Positions 36,672 through 45,342 are shown, numbered from the stretch's first letter. The stretch: DNA of 64,000 nucleotides from Arthrobacter sp. SLBN-122 (GCF_006715165.1 NZ_VFMS01000001.1:682001-746000); one strand, 5' to 3'. Notes: generated by a model not told the origin, from the letters alone. Translations and numbers: made by a program.

Positions 36672-37949
36672 ATGGCGCGATCACCACGCCTCAATGAGCA
36701 GGAACTGGACAACGGGTCCCCCCGGGAAGTGCGGGCCGGCGAAGTGCGGACCGGGGCAATGCCGGCTGACGTGGCACCTGCCGACGCAGGGCAGCCCGGC
36801 GGCACACCCCGCCAGGGGCAGCGCCTCGGCCCCCTCAGCAAACCGCAGGGGTCCCGGCCGCCGGGCGCATTGTGGTCCGACGGCCTGGGCAGGGCGGGCA
36901 CCCGTGCGGCCCAGATCCTGCTGGTGGTACTGGTGGTCGCCGTCTCAGTTTTCGCACTGATGCAGATCAAGCTCCTGGTGATCCCCGCCCTGATCGCCCT
37001 GATCCTGGCCGCAGCGATCGGCCCGTTCGTGAACATGCTCCGCCGCCGCGGGATACCGGGCGGCCTGGCCACCGGCATGGCCTTCGTGGCGCTGCTGGTG
37101 ATCCTGGCCGGCGTGTCCACTGTCATCTACTTCTCGGTGCGGAACCAGTGGGGTGAACTGGCGGCGCAGGCTTCGTCCGGCGTGGACGAGCTGGAGCAGT
37201 TCCTGCTGACGGGGCCAATCCCCATTGAACAGGAGCAGCTCAACCAGGCACGGGAGTCGGTGGTGCAGTTCGCCACCAGCAGCCAGGTCCGCTCCGGCGC
37301 GGTCACCGGACTGTCCGTGGTGACCGAGTTCATTGCCGGGGCCAGCCTTATGGTGGTCATCCTGTTCTTCTTCCTCAAGGACGGCGCCAAAATCTGGGAC
37401 TTCTTCCTCCGCCCCTTCTCAGGCCAGCGTGAAGCCAAGTTGCGCCGCTCGGGCCGCCGCACCCTTGAGGTACTGGGCGGCTATGTCCGGGGCACCGCAA
37501 TCGTTGCCCTGGTGGATACCGTGGCCATCGGCGCGGCCCTGCTGATCATGCAGGTGCCGCTGGCCATTCCACTGGCCATCATCGTCTTCATTACCGCCTT
37601 CATCCCGCTCGTGGGCGCAACCGTCGCCGGCATCCTTGCCGCCCTGGTGGCGCTCGTGGCGAACGGCCCGGTGGTGGCCCTCATCGTGGTGGCCGTCGTC
37701 GTGGCGGTGAACCAGCTGGAGGGCGACCTCCTGCAGCCGATCGTCATGGGCAAGTCCCTCCAGCTTCACGCCCTGGTGATCCTCATGGCCTTGACTGCCG
37801 GCACCATCCTGGCCGGGATCGTGGGTGCGGTCCTGTCCGTCCCGCTGGCGGCCGTGGCCTGGGCGATCATCCAGGTGTGGACGGCGGAAGACCCGAACCT
37901 GAAGGACATGAACCCGGACCTGCCGCCGCCCAATACCCAACCGGTGTAG
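36672..37949 (+). CDS. AI-2E family membrane protein
   Basis: A 425-residue membrane protein of the PF01594 (AI-2E, YdiK-like) family. The first 75 residues are hydrophilic and Gly/Pro rich. About eight membrane segments follow in the usual 3 + 5 arrangement. The region IVFITAFIPLVGATVAGILA and VVAVNQLEGDLLQPIVMGKS is the family signature. Despite the family name, its substrate in this organism is unknown. GAGGAG precedes the ATG. The gene is alone and ends at a strong terminator. Confidence 0.87.
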   Translation: MARSPRLNEQELDNGSPREVRAGEVRTGAMPADVAPADAGQPGGTPRQGQRLGPLSKPQGSRPPGALWSDGLGRAGTRAAQILLVVLVVAVSVFALMQIKLLVIPALIALILAAAIGPFVNMLRRRGIPGGLATGMAFVALLVILAGVSTVIYFSVRNQWGELAAQASSGVDELEQFLLTGPIPIEQEQLNQARESVVQFATSSQVRSGAVTGLSVVTEFIAGASLMVVILFFFLKDGAKIWDFFLRPFSGQREAKLRRSGRRTLEVLGGYVRGTAIVALVDTVAIGAALLIMQVPLAIPLAIIVFITAFIPLVGATVAGILAALVALVANGPVVALIVVAVVVAVNQLEGDLLQPIVMGKSLQLHALVILMALTAGTILAGIVGAVLSVPLAAVAWAIIQVWTAEDPNLKDMNPDLPPPNTQPV

Positions 37950-37975
37950 CAGCGACCCCAGCAGCAGACAAAGCA

Positions 37976-38003
37976 GCGGCCCGGCACTTACGTGCCGGGC
38001 CGC
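37976..38003. terminator. Bidirectional hairpin terminator
   Basis: GCGGCCCGGCAC pairs perfectly with GTGCCGGGCCGC around TTAC, between the AI-2E gene and the convergent hypothetical gene. Confidence 0.88.
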
Positions 38004-38030
38004 CGTCGTCCGCTCTGTGCCGGCTGGCTG

Positions 38031-38570
38031 CTACTCGCCGCGCAGACCCGCAAAGACGTTCTTGGGACGCTGCATCTCGCCGTGCTTGGCGCCCAGGATG
38101 ATCACCAGGGCTGCGAAGCCGGGGATGGCCCACTGCAGGAGCTTGAGCTGCTGCTGGGCCGCCTTCAGCTCGTCCGAGGCCGCACCGTGCGGCTCCGTTG
38201 CGCCTTCGGCGCCTTCACCGGCGAGCTTCTCCACCTTCTTGCCCACGATGCCCGAGTACAGGGTCACCGCAGCGCCCACCACGGTAACGGCGGTCTTGAT
38301 GACCGTGTCGCGGGCCACGCCCTCCTGCTTGGCGATGCGGCCCTTGTTCTCCCATGCAATGGCGAGGTCGGCCACCAAGTGGGAGGCAAAGGCTGCAGTC
38401 TGGAACGGCGCCCACTTCATCCAGCCTGCACTGGAAAGCCGGGTGCGCTCCGAAGGGTCCTTGGCCTGGGCCGCTGCGCCGTTGAGCCCGATGGCGCCCA
38501 TCAGGGAGCCGCCAAACCATGCTGCTGCCGTCAGGTCGTGAACTGAACGGGCAATGAGATTTCCTGCCAT
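38031..38570 (-). CDS. Hypothetical membrane protein
   Basis: A 179-residue protein of unknown function with three or four membrane segments (HDLTAAAWFGGSLMGAIGLN, ASHLVADLAIAWE, TAVTVVGAAVTLYSGIVG, LLQWAIPGFAALVIILGA). The ATG at 38570 was chosen because TAGGA lies ten bases before it; an ATG three codons upstream would touch that site. The region of 161 bases upstream is shared with the divergent 96-residue gene and contains GTAAG-CACA-CTTAC, a small inverted repeat at 38665-38678. I do not recognise a family. Confidence 0.6.
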   Translation of the reverse strand: MAGNLIARSVHDLTAAAWFGGSLMGAIGLNGAAAQAKDPSERTRLSSAGWMKWAPFQTAAFASHLVADLAIAWENKGRIAKQEGVARDTVIKTAVTVVGAAVTLYSGIVGKKVEKLAGEGAEGATEPHGAASDELKAAQQQLKLLQWAIPGFAALVIILGAKHGEMQRPKNVFAGLRGE

Positions 38571-38664
38571 GATGTGCATTCCTAACGTTGTGAACTGGTT
38601 TCCAGATTGCCGCTGTGCCGCGGACTTCACTTGCCGTGTCCCATCGGGGTATGGTGCGCCCATG

Positions 38665-38678
38665 GTAAGCACACTTAC
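38665..38678. promoter_or_regulatory. Small inverted repeat in the divergent promoter region
   Basis: GTAAG and CTTAC flank CACA, in an AT-rich part of the region between two divergent genes. A regulator site is possible; no regulator is assigned. Confidence 0.35.
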
Positions 38679-38731
38679 TAATATTACGAAAGCCCGCCCC
38701 CGGGCTGGGGCAAACGCGTAATATCGTCGCC

Positions 38732-39022
38732 ATGGGAAACACAGGAACATTGTTCGGCTGGGCCTTCGGGGACCCCGCCCGTGAAAGTGACAGCGGCTAC
38801 GTGGACGGCCTGCAGCGCGAGGCGCTCAGGAATGCGCGGGAAACTGCGGAGGCCAAAGGCGTGGAAGCTGTGACCGGTTCCGAGATGTTCACCGTCCTCA
38901 GCGCGGATGATTCCCTGGTGGAGCTGGACAACGCCCCCGGCCAGCTGGTGGTCCGGTGTACCGTTCACGTCGAGGGACCGGGCGCAGAGAAGCTTCGGGC
39001 CGAAGGGCCCATGAACGGCTGA
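38732..39022 (+). CDS. Small hypothetical protein
   Basis: A 96-residue protein, no signal or membrane segment. It begins MGNTGTLFGWAFGDP and contains SEMFTVLSADDSLVELDNAP and RCTVHVEG. I do not recognise a family. The stop is three bases from the start of the DUF1206 gene, so the two are probably translated together. Start confident from the divergent-gene spacing only. Confidence 0.5.
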   Translation: MGNTGTLFGWAFGDPARESDSGYVDGLQREALRNARETAEAKGVEAVTGSEMFTVLSADDSLVELDNAPGQLVVRCTVHVEGPGAEKLRAEGPMNG

Positions 39023-39025
39023 ACC

Positions 39026-39853
39026 ATGTCCGACGGCGATTCCACCCTCAGCCAGGCAGCGGACGCTGTCGAAGAGGCGTCCAACCACAAGGCCCTGGAC
39101 GTCCTGGCCCGCACCGGGTTCGCCGTCATGGCACTGCTCCACGTGATCATCGGCGCCATTGCCATTGCCATCGCCTTCGGCCATCCGGGCGACGCCGAAC
39201 CCACCGGTGCCATCGCCCAGCTCGCCGACAACACGTGGGGACCATTTCTCATGTGGGCCTGCGTGGCAGCGTGTCTCGGCCTTGCCCTGTGGCAGGCCAG
39301 CGAGGCAACACTGCGCGCCCGGAGCCTCCCCCGTAAGGAACGGCTGGCCAAGCTGGTCTCCTCGGGGTTCCTGGCCATCGCCTACGGCAGCGTGGGCCTC
39401 ACCTTCGCGGGCTTCGCCCTGGGCCAGCGCAGCGACTCCGGCGAGAACACCCGGGATTTCAGCGCCAGCCTGATGGCCCACCCGCTGGGGCCGTGGGTCC
39501 TCGTAGCTTTGGGCCTGACCGTCCTGGGCATCGGCATCTACTTCATGGTCAAAGGATTCCGCCGCGGCTTCAAGGAGGAGCTGTTCCACTTCGACGGGAC
39601 CCGGCGCGGCAGGCTCATCGACAGCCTGGGCGTGACCGGCCACATCGCCAAGGGGGTGGCCCTGGTACTCACCGGCCTGCTCTTCGTCATTGCTGCCGCC
39701 AAGCACAACCCGGACGAGTCCACCGGCCTGGACGGCAGCCTCAAGGCCCTGCAGGACCACCCGTTCGGGCCCGCCCTGCTGGTGGCCATTGGAGCGGGAT
39801 TCATCGCCTACGGGATTTTCGCACTTGTCCGCTCGCGGTTCGGTCGCATGTAG
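39026..39853 (+). CDS. DUF1206 membrane protein
   Basis: A 275-residue membrane protein with three repeats of a two-segment unit, the DUF1206 arrangement. Pattern units are LARTGFAVMALLHVIIGAIA, KLVSSGFLAIAYGSVGLTFA and VTGHIAKGVALVLTGLLFVI, each followed by a second hydrophobic stretch. No function is known for the family. It follows the 96-residue gene by three bases and lies before the catalase-like gene on the same strand. Confidence 0.82.
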   Translation: MSDGDSTLSQAADAVEEASNHKALDVLARTGFAVMALLHVIIGAIAIAIAFGHPGDAEPTGAIAQLADNTWGPFLMWACVAACLGLALWQASEATLRARSLPRKERLAKLVSSGFLAIAYGSVGLTFAGFALGQRSDSGENTRDFSASLMAHPLGPWVLVALGLTVLGIGIYFMVKGFRRGFKEELFHFDGTRRGRLIDSLGVTGHIAKGVALVLTGLLFVIAAAKHNPDESTGLDGSLKALQDHPFGPALLVAIGAGFIAYGIFALVRSRFGRM

Positions 39854-39881
39854 AGCCGCCTTTCCGGGGTAGGAAGGAAAC

Positions 39882-40667
39882 ATGACCCAGCAACTGCGCG
39901 TTGGTTCCGCCGTCACCGGGAGTGCCGGGGAGGCTTTCGCTGCCCTCTTCCGGCTCCTGAAACTGGCACGCCCGGACCGGCCCATCCATCCCCGGGGCCT
40001 GGGCCTGGCCGGGGAGCTCACCAGGACCGGCAACCCGTCCGGCCCCAGCGGGATCGACTGGCTCGATTCCCCCGGCACTGACCAGGTGGTGGCCCGATTT
40101 TCGCGATCCGTGGGGCTGCCGCAGGCGCTGCCGGACATCCTGGGCCTGGCCCTCCGGATTTCGCCGTCCGGCGATGCCGGCCTGGGTGCCGCTCCGGATG
40201 CTGTCCTTGGTGCCGCCCCAACTGCCGGTCTCGGCGCGGCCGCTGGTGCCAACCCCGCCGATGTCCTGTTCGCCTCCACCGGCTGGCGACTGCCCGGCCG
40301 GTTCCTGCTGATGCCGCGGCTGGATGTCGCCGGAGCCACCCTGACCACGCTCATGCCGTACCGCGGCCGGCGGGGCCCGGTGCTGCTGGGTCTGCGCACG
40401 CGGAACCTTCCCCCGGGTTCACTTGCATCGGGGGAATGGGAGCTGGGACTGTTCTGGGCCAAACCGGGCGGGCCGTGGCGGGAGTGCGGGGAACTGCGGC
40501 TGCATGCCGGCACCGATCCAGGGGACATCCCGCTGCGTTTCGACCCCCTGGGGAACCAGCCGCCCGGGGCCCGGACCTACGGCTGGGCCCGGCGTCTCCG
40601 GAAGCCGTCCTACCGGGCCGCGCGGCGGCCGGCACCTCCCGCCGTCGTACGTCCTAAGGAACCCTGA
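39882..40667 (+). CDS. Hypothetical protein with a catalase-core-like pattern
   Basis: A 261-residue cytoplasmic protein, function unknown. A central stretch resembles the heme-binding core of catalases in reduced form: HPRGLGLAGELTRTG, WLDSPGTDQVVARFSRS and VGLPQALPDILGLALRISPS match the order of His-containing strand, ARFS strand and D..GLA..R region of catalases. The catalytic His and the proximal Tyr in their usual contexts are not obvious to me. A Gly/Ala-rich insert is present at 92-120. The start has AAGGAAAC upstream. Better regarded as catalase-superfamily-like by inference than as a catalase. Confidence 0.5.
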   Translation: MTQQLRVGSAVTGSAGEAFAALFRLLKLARPDRPIHPRGLGLAGELTRTGNPSGPSGIDWLDSPGTDQVVARFSRSVGLPQALPDILGLALRISPSGDAGLGAAPDAVLGAAPTAGLGAAAGANPADVLFASTGWRLPGRFLLMPRLDVAGATLTTLMPYRGRRGPVLLGLRTRNLPPGSLASGEWELGLFWAKPGGPWRECGELRLHAGTDPGDIPLRFDPLGNQPPGARTYGWARRLRKPSYRAARRPAPPAVVRPKEP

Positions 40668-40718
40668 CGGGCAGCAGCCACACGCTACCAAACCACCACC
40701 CGAACCGGAAGGAACTCC

Positions 40719-41159
40719 ATGTCCACCGTCTCGCAGCTGTTCACCTCCCCCGCGGCCGACGTCTGGCGGGTCATCGCCGACGGCTGGCTCTATTCCGGCT
40801 GGGTGGTGGGCGCGTCACGGATCAGGGACGTGGACGCCGAATGGCCGCAACAGGACGCCCGGCTGCACCACTCGGTGGGCGCCTGGCCGCTGGTGATCGA
40901 CGACAGCACGCGCGTTACCGCCGTCGAGCCGGGCCGCTCGCTGGAACTCGTGGCGCGCGGCTGGCCGATGGGTGAGGCGAAGGTGGAGATCACGGTGGAG
41001 GACCGCGGCGGCCAGTGCCTGGTGACCATCGCCGAGGACGCCATCCGCGGACCCGGCAAGCTGATGCCGAAGTTCCTGCGGGATCCACTGATTTCGGCGC
41101 GGAACCGGGAGACCCTGCGGCGCCTGGAGCTGATGGCCGTTGGCGGCGCCGGCAAATAG
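40719..41159 (+). CDS. SRPBCC (START-like) protein
   Basis: A 146-residue protein of the SRPBCC superfamily, a fold with a deep ligand pocket. The pattern SPAADVWRVIADGWLYSGWV at the N-terminus, RVTAVEPGRSLELVARGWPM in the middle and a long C-terminal helix (PKFLRDPLISARNRETLRRL) are typical. Ligand or partner unknown. Separated by 51 bases from the catalase-like gene and followed by a terminator. Confidence 0.75.
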   Translation: MSTVSQLFTSPAADVWRVIADGWLYSGWVVGASRIRDVDAEWPQQDARLHHSVGAWPLVIDDSTRVTAVEPGRSLELVARGWPMGEAKVEITVEDRGGQCLVTIAEDAIRGPGKLMPKFLRDPLISARNRETLRRLELMAVGGAGK

Positions 41160-41197
41160 AAGCCCTGAACAGCGCAGCCGGGTTAAGGCACTTTAAT

Positions 41198-41234
41198 GCA
41201 GGAACCGCGGGACCAATGGACCCGCGGTTCCTGC
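41198..41234. terminator. Bidirectional hairpin terminator
   Basis: GCAGGAACCGCGGG and CCCGCGGTTCCTGC form a 14-bp stem around a 9-base loop, between the SRPBCC gene and the second fprA on the opposite strand. Confidence 0.9.
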
Positions 41235-41250
41235 GTTTGTCGATAGGCGG

Positions 41251-42717
41251 TTAGACCTGCGCGGCCACGCCGTCGCGGGAGATGTCCACCATGTCCTCGC
41301 GCGGCACCACCTTGACGCGCTCACGCTTGACCTCCACGCCGTGCGAGCCGCCCACTTCCGTGGCTGCTGCGCCGAGGGCGAGCTCGTGGGCGTCCAATGC
41401 CAGCCAGCCTTCCCAGCTGGTGAACTTCACGCCGCGGGAGTCGAGGAGTTCGACGACGGCGTCCTCCTCAGGTGCCGAAGCGACGGGGAGGTTTTCGCGG
41501 TCTTCCAGCAGGTAGGTCACGGTTTCCAGGGCGTCGCCCTTGGTGTGGCCGATGAGGCCGACCGGTCCGCGCTTGATCCAGCCGGTGGCGTAGATGCCCG
41601 GCACGTGCTGGCCGTCGACGTCCAGGACGCGGCCGCCGTCGTTCACGACGACGCCCTTCTTGTGGTCGAACTCCACGTCCGGGAGGGCGGAACCAAAGTA
41701 GCCGATGGCGCGGTAGACGGCCTGGACCGGGTAGTCCACAAACTCGCCGGTGCCGCGGGCGTTGCCGGTGCCGTCCAGCTCGGTGCGCTCGAACTTGATG
41801 CCGGCCACCTTGCCCGGGGTCTCGGCGTCGTCATAGATCTCCACCGGGCTGTGCAGGAAGTGCAGGTGCAGGCGGCGGGAGGCCTTGAGCTCGGAGAGGT
41901 CCTCGGGCTGCTCGGCGATCCAATTGGTGAGCGTGCCCACCATGGTCTTGGTCTGGTTGTTCGTCTGGATCTGGCGGTCCGATTCCTCGTCGAACTCGAA
42001 GTCCTCCGGGTACAGGATGATGTCCACATCCTTGGAGTGGGACAACTCGCGCAGCTCCAGCGGGGTGAACTTGACCTGGGCAGGCCCGCGGCGGCCAAAG
42101 ACGTGCACGTCCGTGACGGGCGAGGCCTTCAGGCCGGCGTAGACGTTCTCCGGGATCTCGGTGGTGAGGAGGTCGTCGGCGTGCTTGGACAGCACGCGGG
42201 CCACGTCCAGGGCCACGTTGCCGTTGCCGATCACGGCGATTTCCTTGGCCTCCAGCGGCCATTCGCGCGGGACGTCGGGGTGGCCGTCGTACCAGGACAC
42301 GAAGTCGGCGCCGCCGAACGAGCCCTCCAGCTCGATGCCGGGGATGTTCAGGTCCGCGTCCTTGATGGCGCCGGTGGCGAAGATGACAGCATCGTAGTGC
42401 GTGCGCAGGTCCTCGATGGTGAGGTCCGTGCCGTAGTCCACGTTGCCGAAGAAGCGGATGTCGCCGCGGTCCAGCACCTTGTGCAGGGCGTTGACAATGC
42501 CCTTGATGCGGGGGTGGTCCGGGGCCACGCCGTAGCGGATCAGGCCGTAGGGTGCCGGGTAGCGGTCAAAGAGGTCGATGCTGACAGTCAGCTCACCGCT
42601 TTTGACGGCTTCGCTCTTGGTGAGGATGTCCGCGGCGTAGACGCCGGCCGGGCCGGAGCCCACGACGGCGACGCGCAGCGGACGCGCAGCTGTTCCTACG
42701 GGAGTGCTGGATGACAC
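41251..42717 (-). CDS. fprA: Ferredoxin/adrenodoxin-NADP reductase (FprA type), copy 2
   Basis: A 488-residue flavoprotein closely similar to the product at 24560-25990, with the same motifs: VGSGPAGVYAADIL, VIGNGNVALDVAR, FGRRGPAQVKFTPLELREL and GWIKRGPVGLIGHTKGDA. Its position behind cysG on the minus strand suggests it supplies reduced ferredoxin to the siroheme sulfite reductase; that is inference. The GTG at 42717 has AAAAGGAACACAGCC before it; an ATG eight codons upstream lies inside the 62-bp palindrome arm and lacks a ribosome binding site. Confidence 0.88.
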   Translation of the reverse strand: MSSSTPVGTAARPLRVAVVGSGPAGVYAADILTKSEAVKSGELTVSIDLFDRYPAPYGLIRYGVAPDHPRIKGIVNALHKVLDRGDIRFFGNVDYGTDLTIEDLRTHYDAVIFATGAIKDADLNIPGIELEGSFGGADFVSWYDGHPDVPREWPLEAKEIAVIGNGNVALDVARVLSKHADDLLTTEIPENVYAGLKASPVTDVHVFGRRGPAQVKFTPLELRELSHSKDVDIILYPEDFEFDEESDRQIQTNNQTKTMVGTLTNWIAEQPEDLSELKASRRLHLHFLHSPVEIYDDAETPGKVAGIKFERTELDGTGNARGTGEFVDYPVQAVYRAIGYFGSALPDVEFDHKKGVVVNDGGRVLDVDGQHVPGIYATGWIKRGPVGLIGHTKGDALETVTYLLEDRENLPVASAPEEDAVVELLDSRGVKFTSWEGWLALDAHELALGAAATEVGGSHGVEVKRERVKVVPREDMVDISRDGVAAQV

Positions 42718-42738
42718 GGCTGTGTTCCTTTTCTTCTG

Positions 42739-42800
42739 CATCGATTGCTGAGTAACTGCCGTTTTGAACGCTCATAACGGCAGTTACGGAGCAATCGATG
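42739..42800. repeat. 62-bp palindromic repeat, copy 1
   Basis: Two 25-base arms (CATCGATTGCTGAGTAACTG... and its near complement) with a 12-base loop TTGAACGCTCAT; 23 of 25 positions pair. It occupies the gap between cysG and the second fprA. Same family as the element at 58953-59014. Confidence 0.85.
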
Positions 42801-42804
42801 GGTT

Positions 42805-44067
42805 TCAGGTGGTGAGGACGGTCTTGCGGGGGCTGTTCGGGGTGGTGGTGCTGTAGTCAGCGGTTTTGAAGTGCGACGGGGCGAACGGGCTCACGCGCAC
42901 CACGTCACCGATGACAATCACGGCAGGATTTGCGACTCCGGCCGCCTGAGCCTGGTCGGCGATGGAACCGAGCGTGCCAATCGTGACGCGCTGGTCCGGC
43001 AAATAGCCGTTTTCCACGATACCAACAGGGGTGTCCTGCGGCAGGCCGGCTTCGCCCAGCGCGGACGCGGATTCGCGCAGCTGACCCACTCCCATGAGCA
43101 GGACGATCGTGTGGTCCGGGCGGGCGGGAACCTCGGAGAGTTCCTCGTGCCCGGTGACCACGCTGAAGCCCTTGGCCAGGCCACGGTGGGTGACGGGAAT
43201 GCCGGCCGCTGCCGGAACGGAGATCGCGGAGGTGACACCGGAAACCACTTCAACCTCGACGCCGTGCTGCCGGCAATATTCGGCTTCCTCGCCGCCGCGG
43301 CCCAGCACGTAGGGGTCGCCGCCCTTGAGCCGGACCACGCGGTGGCCTTTCAGGGCTTCGTCGACGAGGATCCGGTTGATCTCCGCCTGCGGGACGGGGT
43401 GGTGGCCGGGGGTCTTCCCGACTTCGATGATCCGAACATCCGGGGCGAGTTCATTCAGGAGTTCGCGCGGGCCCAGGCGGTCCGCCACCACGACGTCGGC
43501 CTGGCCCAGGAGCCTGCGGCCGCGGACAGTAATCAAGCCGGTGTCGCCGGGACCGCCGCCGACCAACGCGACGCTGCCCGCGTGGGCGCGGCGCCGGCGC
43601 AGTGGAAGGTCGCCGGTTTCAAGGGCGGTGGCCACTGCGTCCCGGACGGCCATGGCGCGGCGGGGATCTCCACCGGCGTTGATGGCAATCTTGACGTCGT
43701 CCACCTCTGCCACCGCGGGGGTCCAGGCAGCAGAAGCTTCATGGTTGGAGGCGTTGACGCACCAAACCCGCTGCGCCTCGGCGTCGGCCGATACTTGGGC
43801 GTCCACGGCGGAATCGCCGGTGGCGGTCTGGACGAACCATACGCCGTCGACATCGCTGGAAACGTAGGGGCGCGCTGCCCAGGTGAGCAGGCCGGCGTCG
43901 GCCATCTCCTGGAGCGCGGGCGAGGCAACCGGAGCCACGACGGTGACCACGGCACCGGCGTCGAGCAGCCCCTTGGCACGGCGGGCAGCAACGGGGCCGC
44001 CGCCCACCACCAGCACCGGGCGGCCGAGCAGCCGCAGCGCCGTGGGGTAGATATCCTGAATTGCCAT
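42805..44067 (-). CDS. cysG: Siroheme synthase CysG (dehydrogenase plus SUMT)
   Basis: A 420-residue enzyme with two parts. Residues 1-155 form a Met8p-type precorrin-2 dehydrogenase (VLVVGGGPVAARRAKGLLDA, the NAD motif). Residues 165-400 form the uroporphyrinogen III methyltransferase (VALVGGGPGDTGLITVRGRR, VVRLKGGDPYVLGRGGEE, EVVSGVTSAISVPAAAGIPV). It makes sirohydrochlorin for siroheme; iron may be inserted by the chelatase encoded at 55.6-56.5 kb. A dehydrogenase-ferrochelatase in full is not obvious, so the separate chelatase may be needed. The start overlaps no other gene; TTTGTGACG-like motifs precede it. Confidence 0.93.
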   Translation of the reverse strand: MAIQDIYPTALRLLGRPVLVVGGGPVAARRAKGLLDAGAVVTVVAPVASPALQEMADAGLLTWAARPYVSSDVDGVWFVQTATGDSAVDAQVSADAEAQRVWCVNASNHEASAAWTPAVAEVDDVKIAINAGGDPRRAMAVRDAVATALETGDLPLRRRRAHAGSVALVGGGPGDTGLITVRGRRLLGQADVVVADRLGPRELLNELAPDVRIIEVGKTPGHHPVPQAEINRILVDEALKGHRVVRLKGGDPYVLGRGGEEAEYCRQHGVEVEVVSGVTSAISVPAAAGIPVTHRGLAKGFSVVTGHEELSEVPARPDHTIVLLMGVGQLRESASALGEAGLPQDTPVGIVENGYLPDQRVTIGTLGSIADQAQAAGVANPAVIVIGDVVRVSPFAPSHFKTADYSTTTPNSPRKTVLTT

Positions 44068-44085
44068 GAATCAACGGTAGGGCCG

Positions 44086-44148
44086 CGTCACAATGGGCTA
44101 CAAAGGCCGAGCAACACCAGTTCACGTAAGGTAACGCTGCGTCACAAA
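44086..44148 (-). promoter_or_regulatory. Repeated TTGTGACG motif upstream of cysG
   Basis: On the minus strand ATTGTGACG (44086-44094) and TTTGTGACG (44140-44148) lie upstream of cysG. The same TTTGTGACG occurs upstream of the sulfite reductase gene (55576-55584). It may be the site of a sulfur-pathway regulator. Confidence 0.45.
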
Positions 44149-44161
44149 GTGCTGCGGTCGG

Positions 44162-44779
44162 TCAACCCCACAGGCCCTCCGCCTGCGCCTTGACCAGCAA
44201 AGCGTTGGCGGTCCACCGCATCGATTCGATGGCCTCCTCCCGGCCCAACCCGCCCACGTCCGTGAGCCAGACCAGGGCTTCAATGCCGATGGCACTGCGG
44301 ATGGCCAGCACCAGTTTGTGGATCTGCTCATCGGCCAGTTCCCCCTGCAGCGGCATCAGCGCTTCGGTCAGCCAGCCAATGGCGCGTCCCTGGCGCAGCG
44401 GCAGGCTCCGGTCCGGGCGGTCTGTGGACTCAAGCGACAAGCGCAGCATGGTCCGCTGCTGCGCCTCGGTTCCCAGGATCATGCGGGTGAACTCCACCAC
44501 CACCGCATCGAGCCGCCCGGCCGCGTCCTGGGGCGGAGCGTCAGGCAGCATCGAGGTCCGCGCAGTCTCGGGATGCGCCGCGGCGAGCAGTTCCCGCTGG
44601 CCGGGGAAATAGCGGTAGGCAGTACTCCGGGCAACTCCGGCCGCCTGCGCTGCCTCGTCCACCGTGGGCGTCCTGCCGGCGGAAACAAGGGTCCTGGCCG
44701 CCGCCACGAGCGCATCCATCGTCCGGCGCTTCTGGCTGCTGCGCCCGCTGTCCGCATAGGGTCTTGACACGCTCTTCAT
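44162..44779 (-). CDS. TetR-family repressor
   Basis: A 205-residue repressor. The N-terminal helix-turn-helix region is RRTMDALVAAARTLVSAGRT, PTVDEAAQAAGVARSTAYRY and FPGQRELLAAAH. The C-terminal helices form the ligand pocket and dimer, with no known ligand motif. It is transcribed away from a cupin gene; the 65 bases between hold a perfect 22-bp palindrome at 44795-44816, so it probably represses both. Confidence 0.88.
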   Translation of the reverse strand: MKSVSRPYADSGRSSQKRRTMDALVAAARTLVSAGRTPTVDEAAQAAGVARSTAYRYFPGQRELLAAAHPETARTSMLPDAPPQDAAGRLDAVVVEFTRMILGTEAQQRTMLRLSLESTDRPDRSLPLRQGRAIGWLTEALMPLQGELADEQIHKLVLAIRSAIGIEALVWLTDVGGLGREEAIESMRWTANALLVKAQAEGLWG

Positions 44780-44794
44780 GGTACATGAGTCTTG

Positions 44795-44816
44795 TTATGG
44801 GACGTTCGTCCCATAA
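44795..44816. promoter_or_regulatory. Perfect palindromic operator between the TetR and cupin genes
   Basis: Ten-base arms TTATGGGACG and CGTCCCATAA flank TT; no mismatch in 22 bp. It is 15 bases upstream of the TetR start and 28 bases before the cupin ATG, the usual place of a TetR-type operator. Confidence 0.85.
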
Positions 44817-44844
44817 AGTTTCCCAAGGCATCGAGGCGAGCAGC

Positions 44845-45342
44845 ATGGAAACGAAAAATGCGTCATCATCCCTGGTCCGCCAGCCCGGCGAAGGACCACG
44901 ACGCTGGTTCTACGGCGGCGGAGTGCACACCTGGAAGGCCAGGGAGGAGGAGACGGCCGGCGCGTTCCTGCTCTTCGAGGACGAGATGGCCTTGAACAAG
45001 GTTACCCCGCTCCACACCCACCCGGATTCGGATGAAACCCTCTACGTTCTGGCCGGTGAGATCCTGGTAAACCTGGACGGCACGGAGCACCGCATCGCGG
45101 CCGGAGGCCTGGTCATGGCGCCACGGGGCCTTCCCCACGCCTTCAAGGTGCTGCAGGAGGGCACGCGGATCCTTTGCCTGCAGACACCCGGAAGTGCCCA
45201 GTCTTTCTATGACGGCGCCAGCGAACCACTGTCCGATTCTGATGCCCCAAACGGTTCCGGCCTGGTGGACTTCGGCCGGATTCGGGCGTCCGGCGAGGCC
45301 CACGGCGGGATCGAGATCATTGGGCCGCCGCCCTTCGCATAG
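44845..45342 (+). CDS. Cupin-domain protein
   Basis: A 165-residue single-domain cupin. The metal-site motifs are clear: THPDSDETLYVLAGEI carries His, Glu of motif 1 region (HTHPDSDE) and PRGLPHAFKV carries the motif 2 His. This favours an oxygenase, isomerase or sensor; substrate unknown. Start ATG at 44845 has GAGGCGAG upstream. It is divergent from the TetR gene and probably its target. Confidence 0.8.
   Translation: METKNASSSLVRQPGEGPRRWFYGGGVHTWKAREEETAGAFLLFEDEMALNKVTPLHTHPDSDETLYVLAGEILVNLDGTEHRIAAGGLVMAPRGLPHAFKVLQEGTRILCLQTPGSAQSFYDGASEPLSDSDAPNGSGLVDFGRIRASGEAHGGIEIIGPPPFA

Noticed and set aside
24560..42717. Recombination hot spot between the two fprA copies
   Set aside because: The paralogues are similar in protein but there is no sign of a repeat-mediated rearrangement in the intervening genes.
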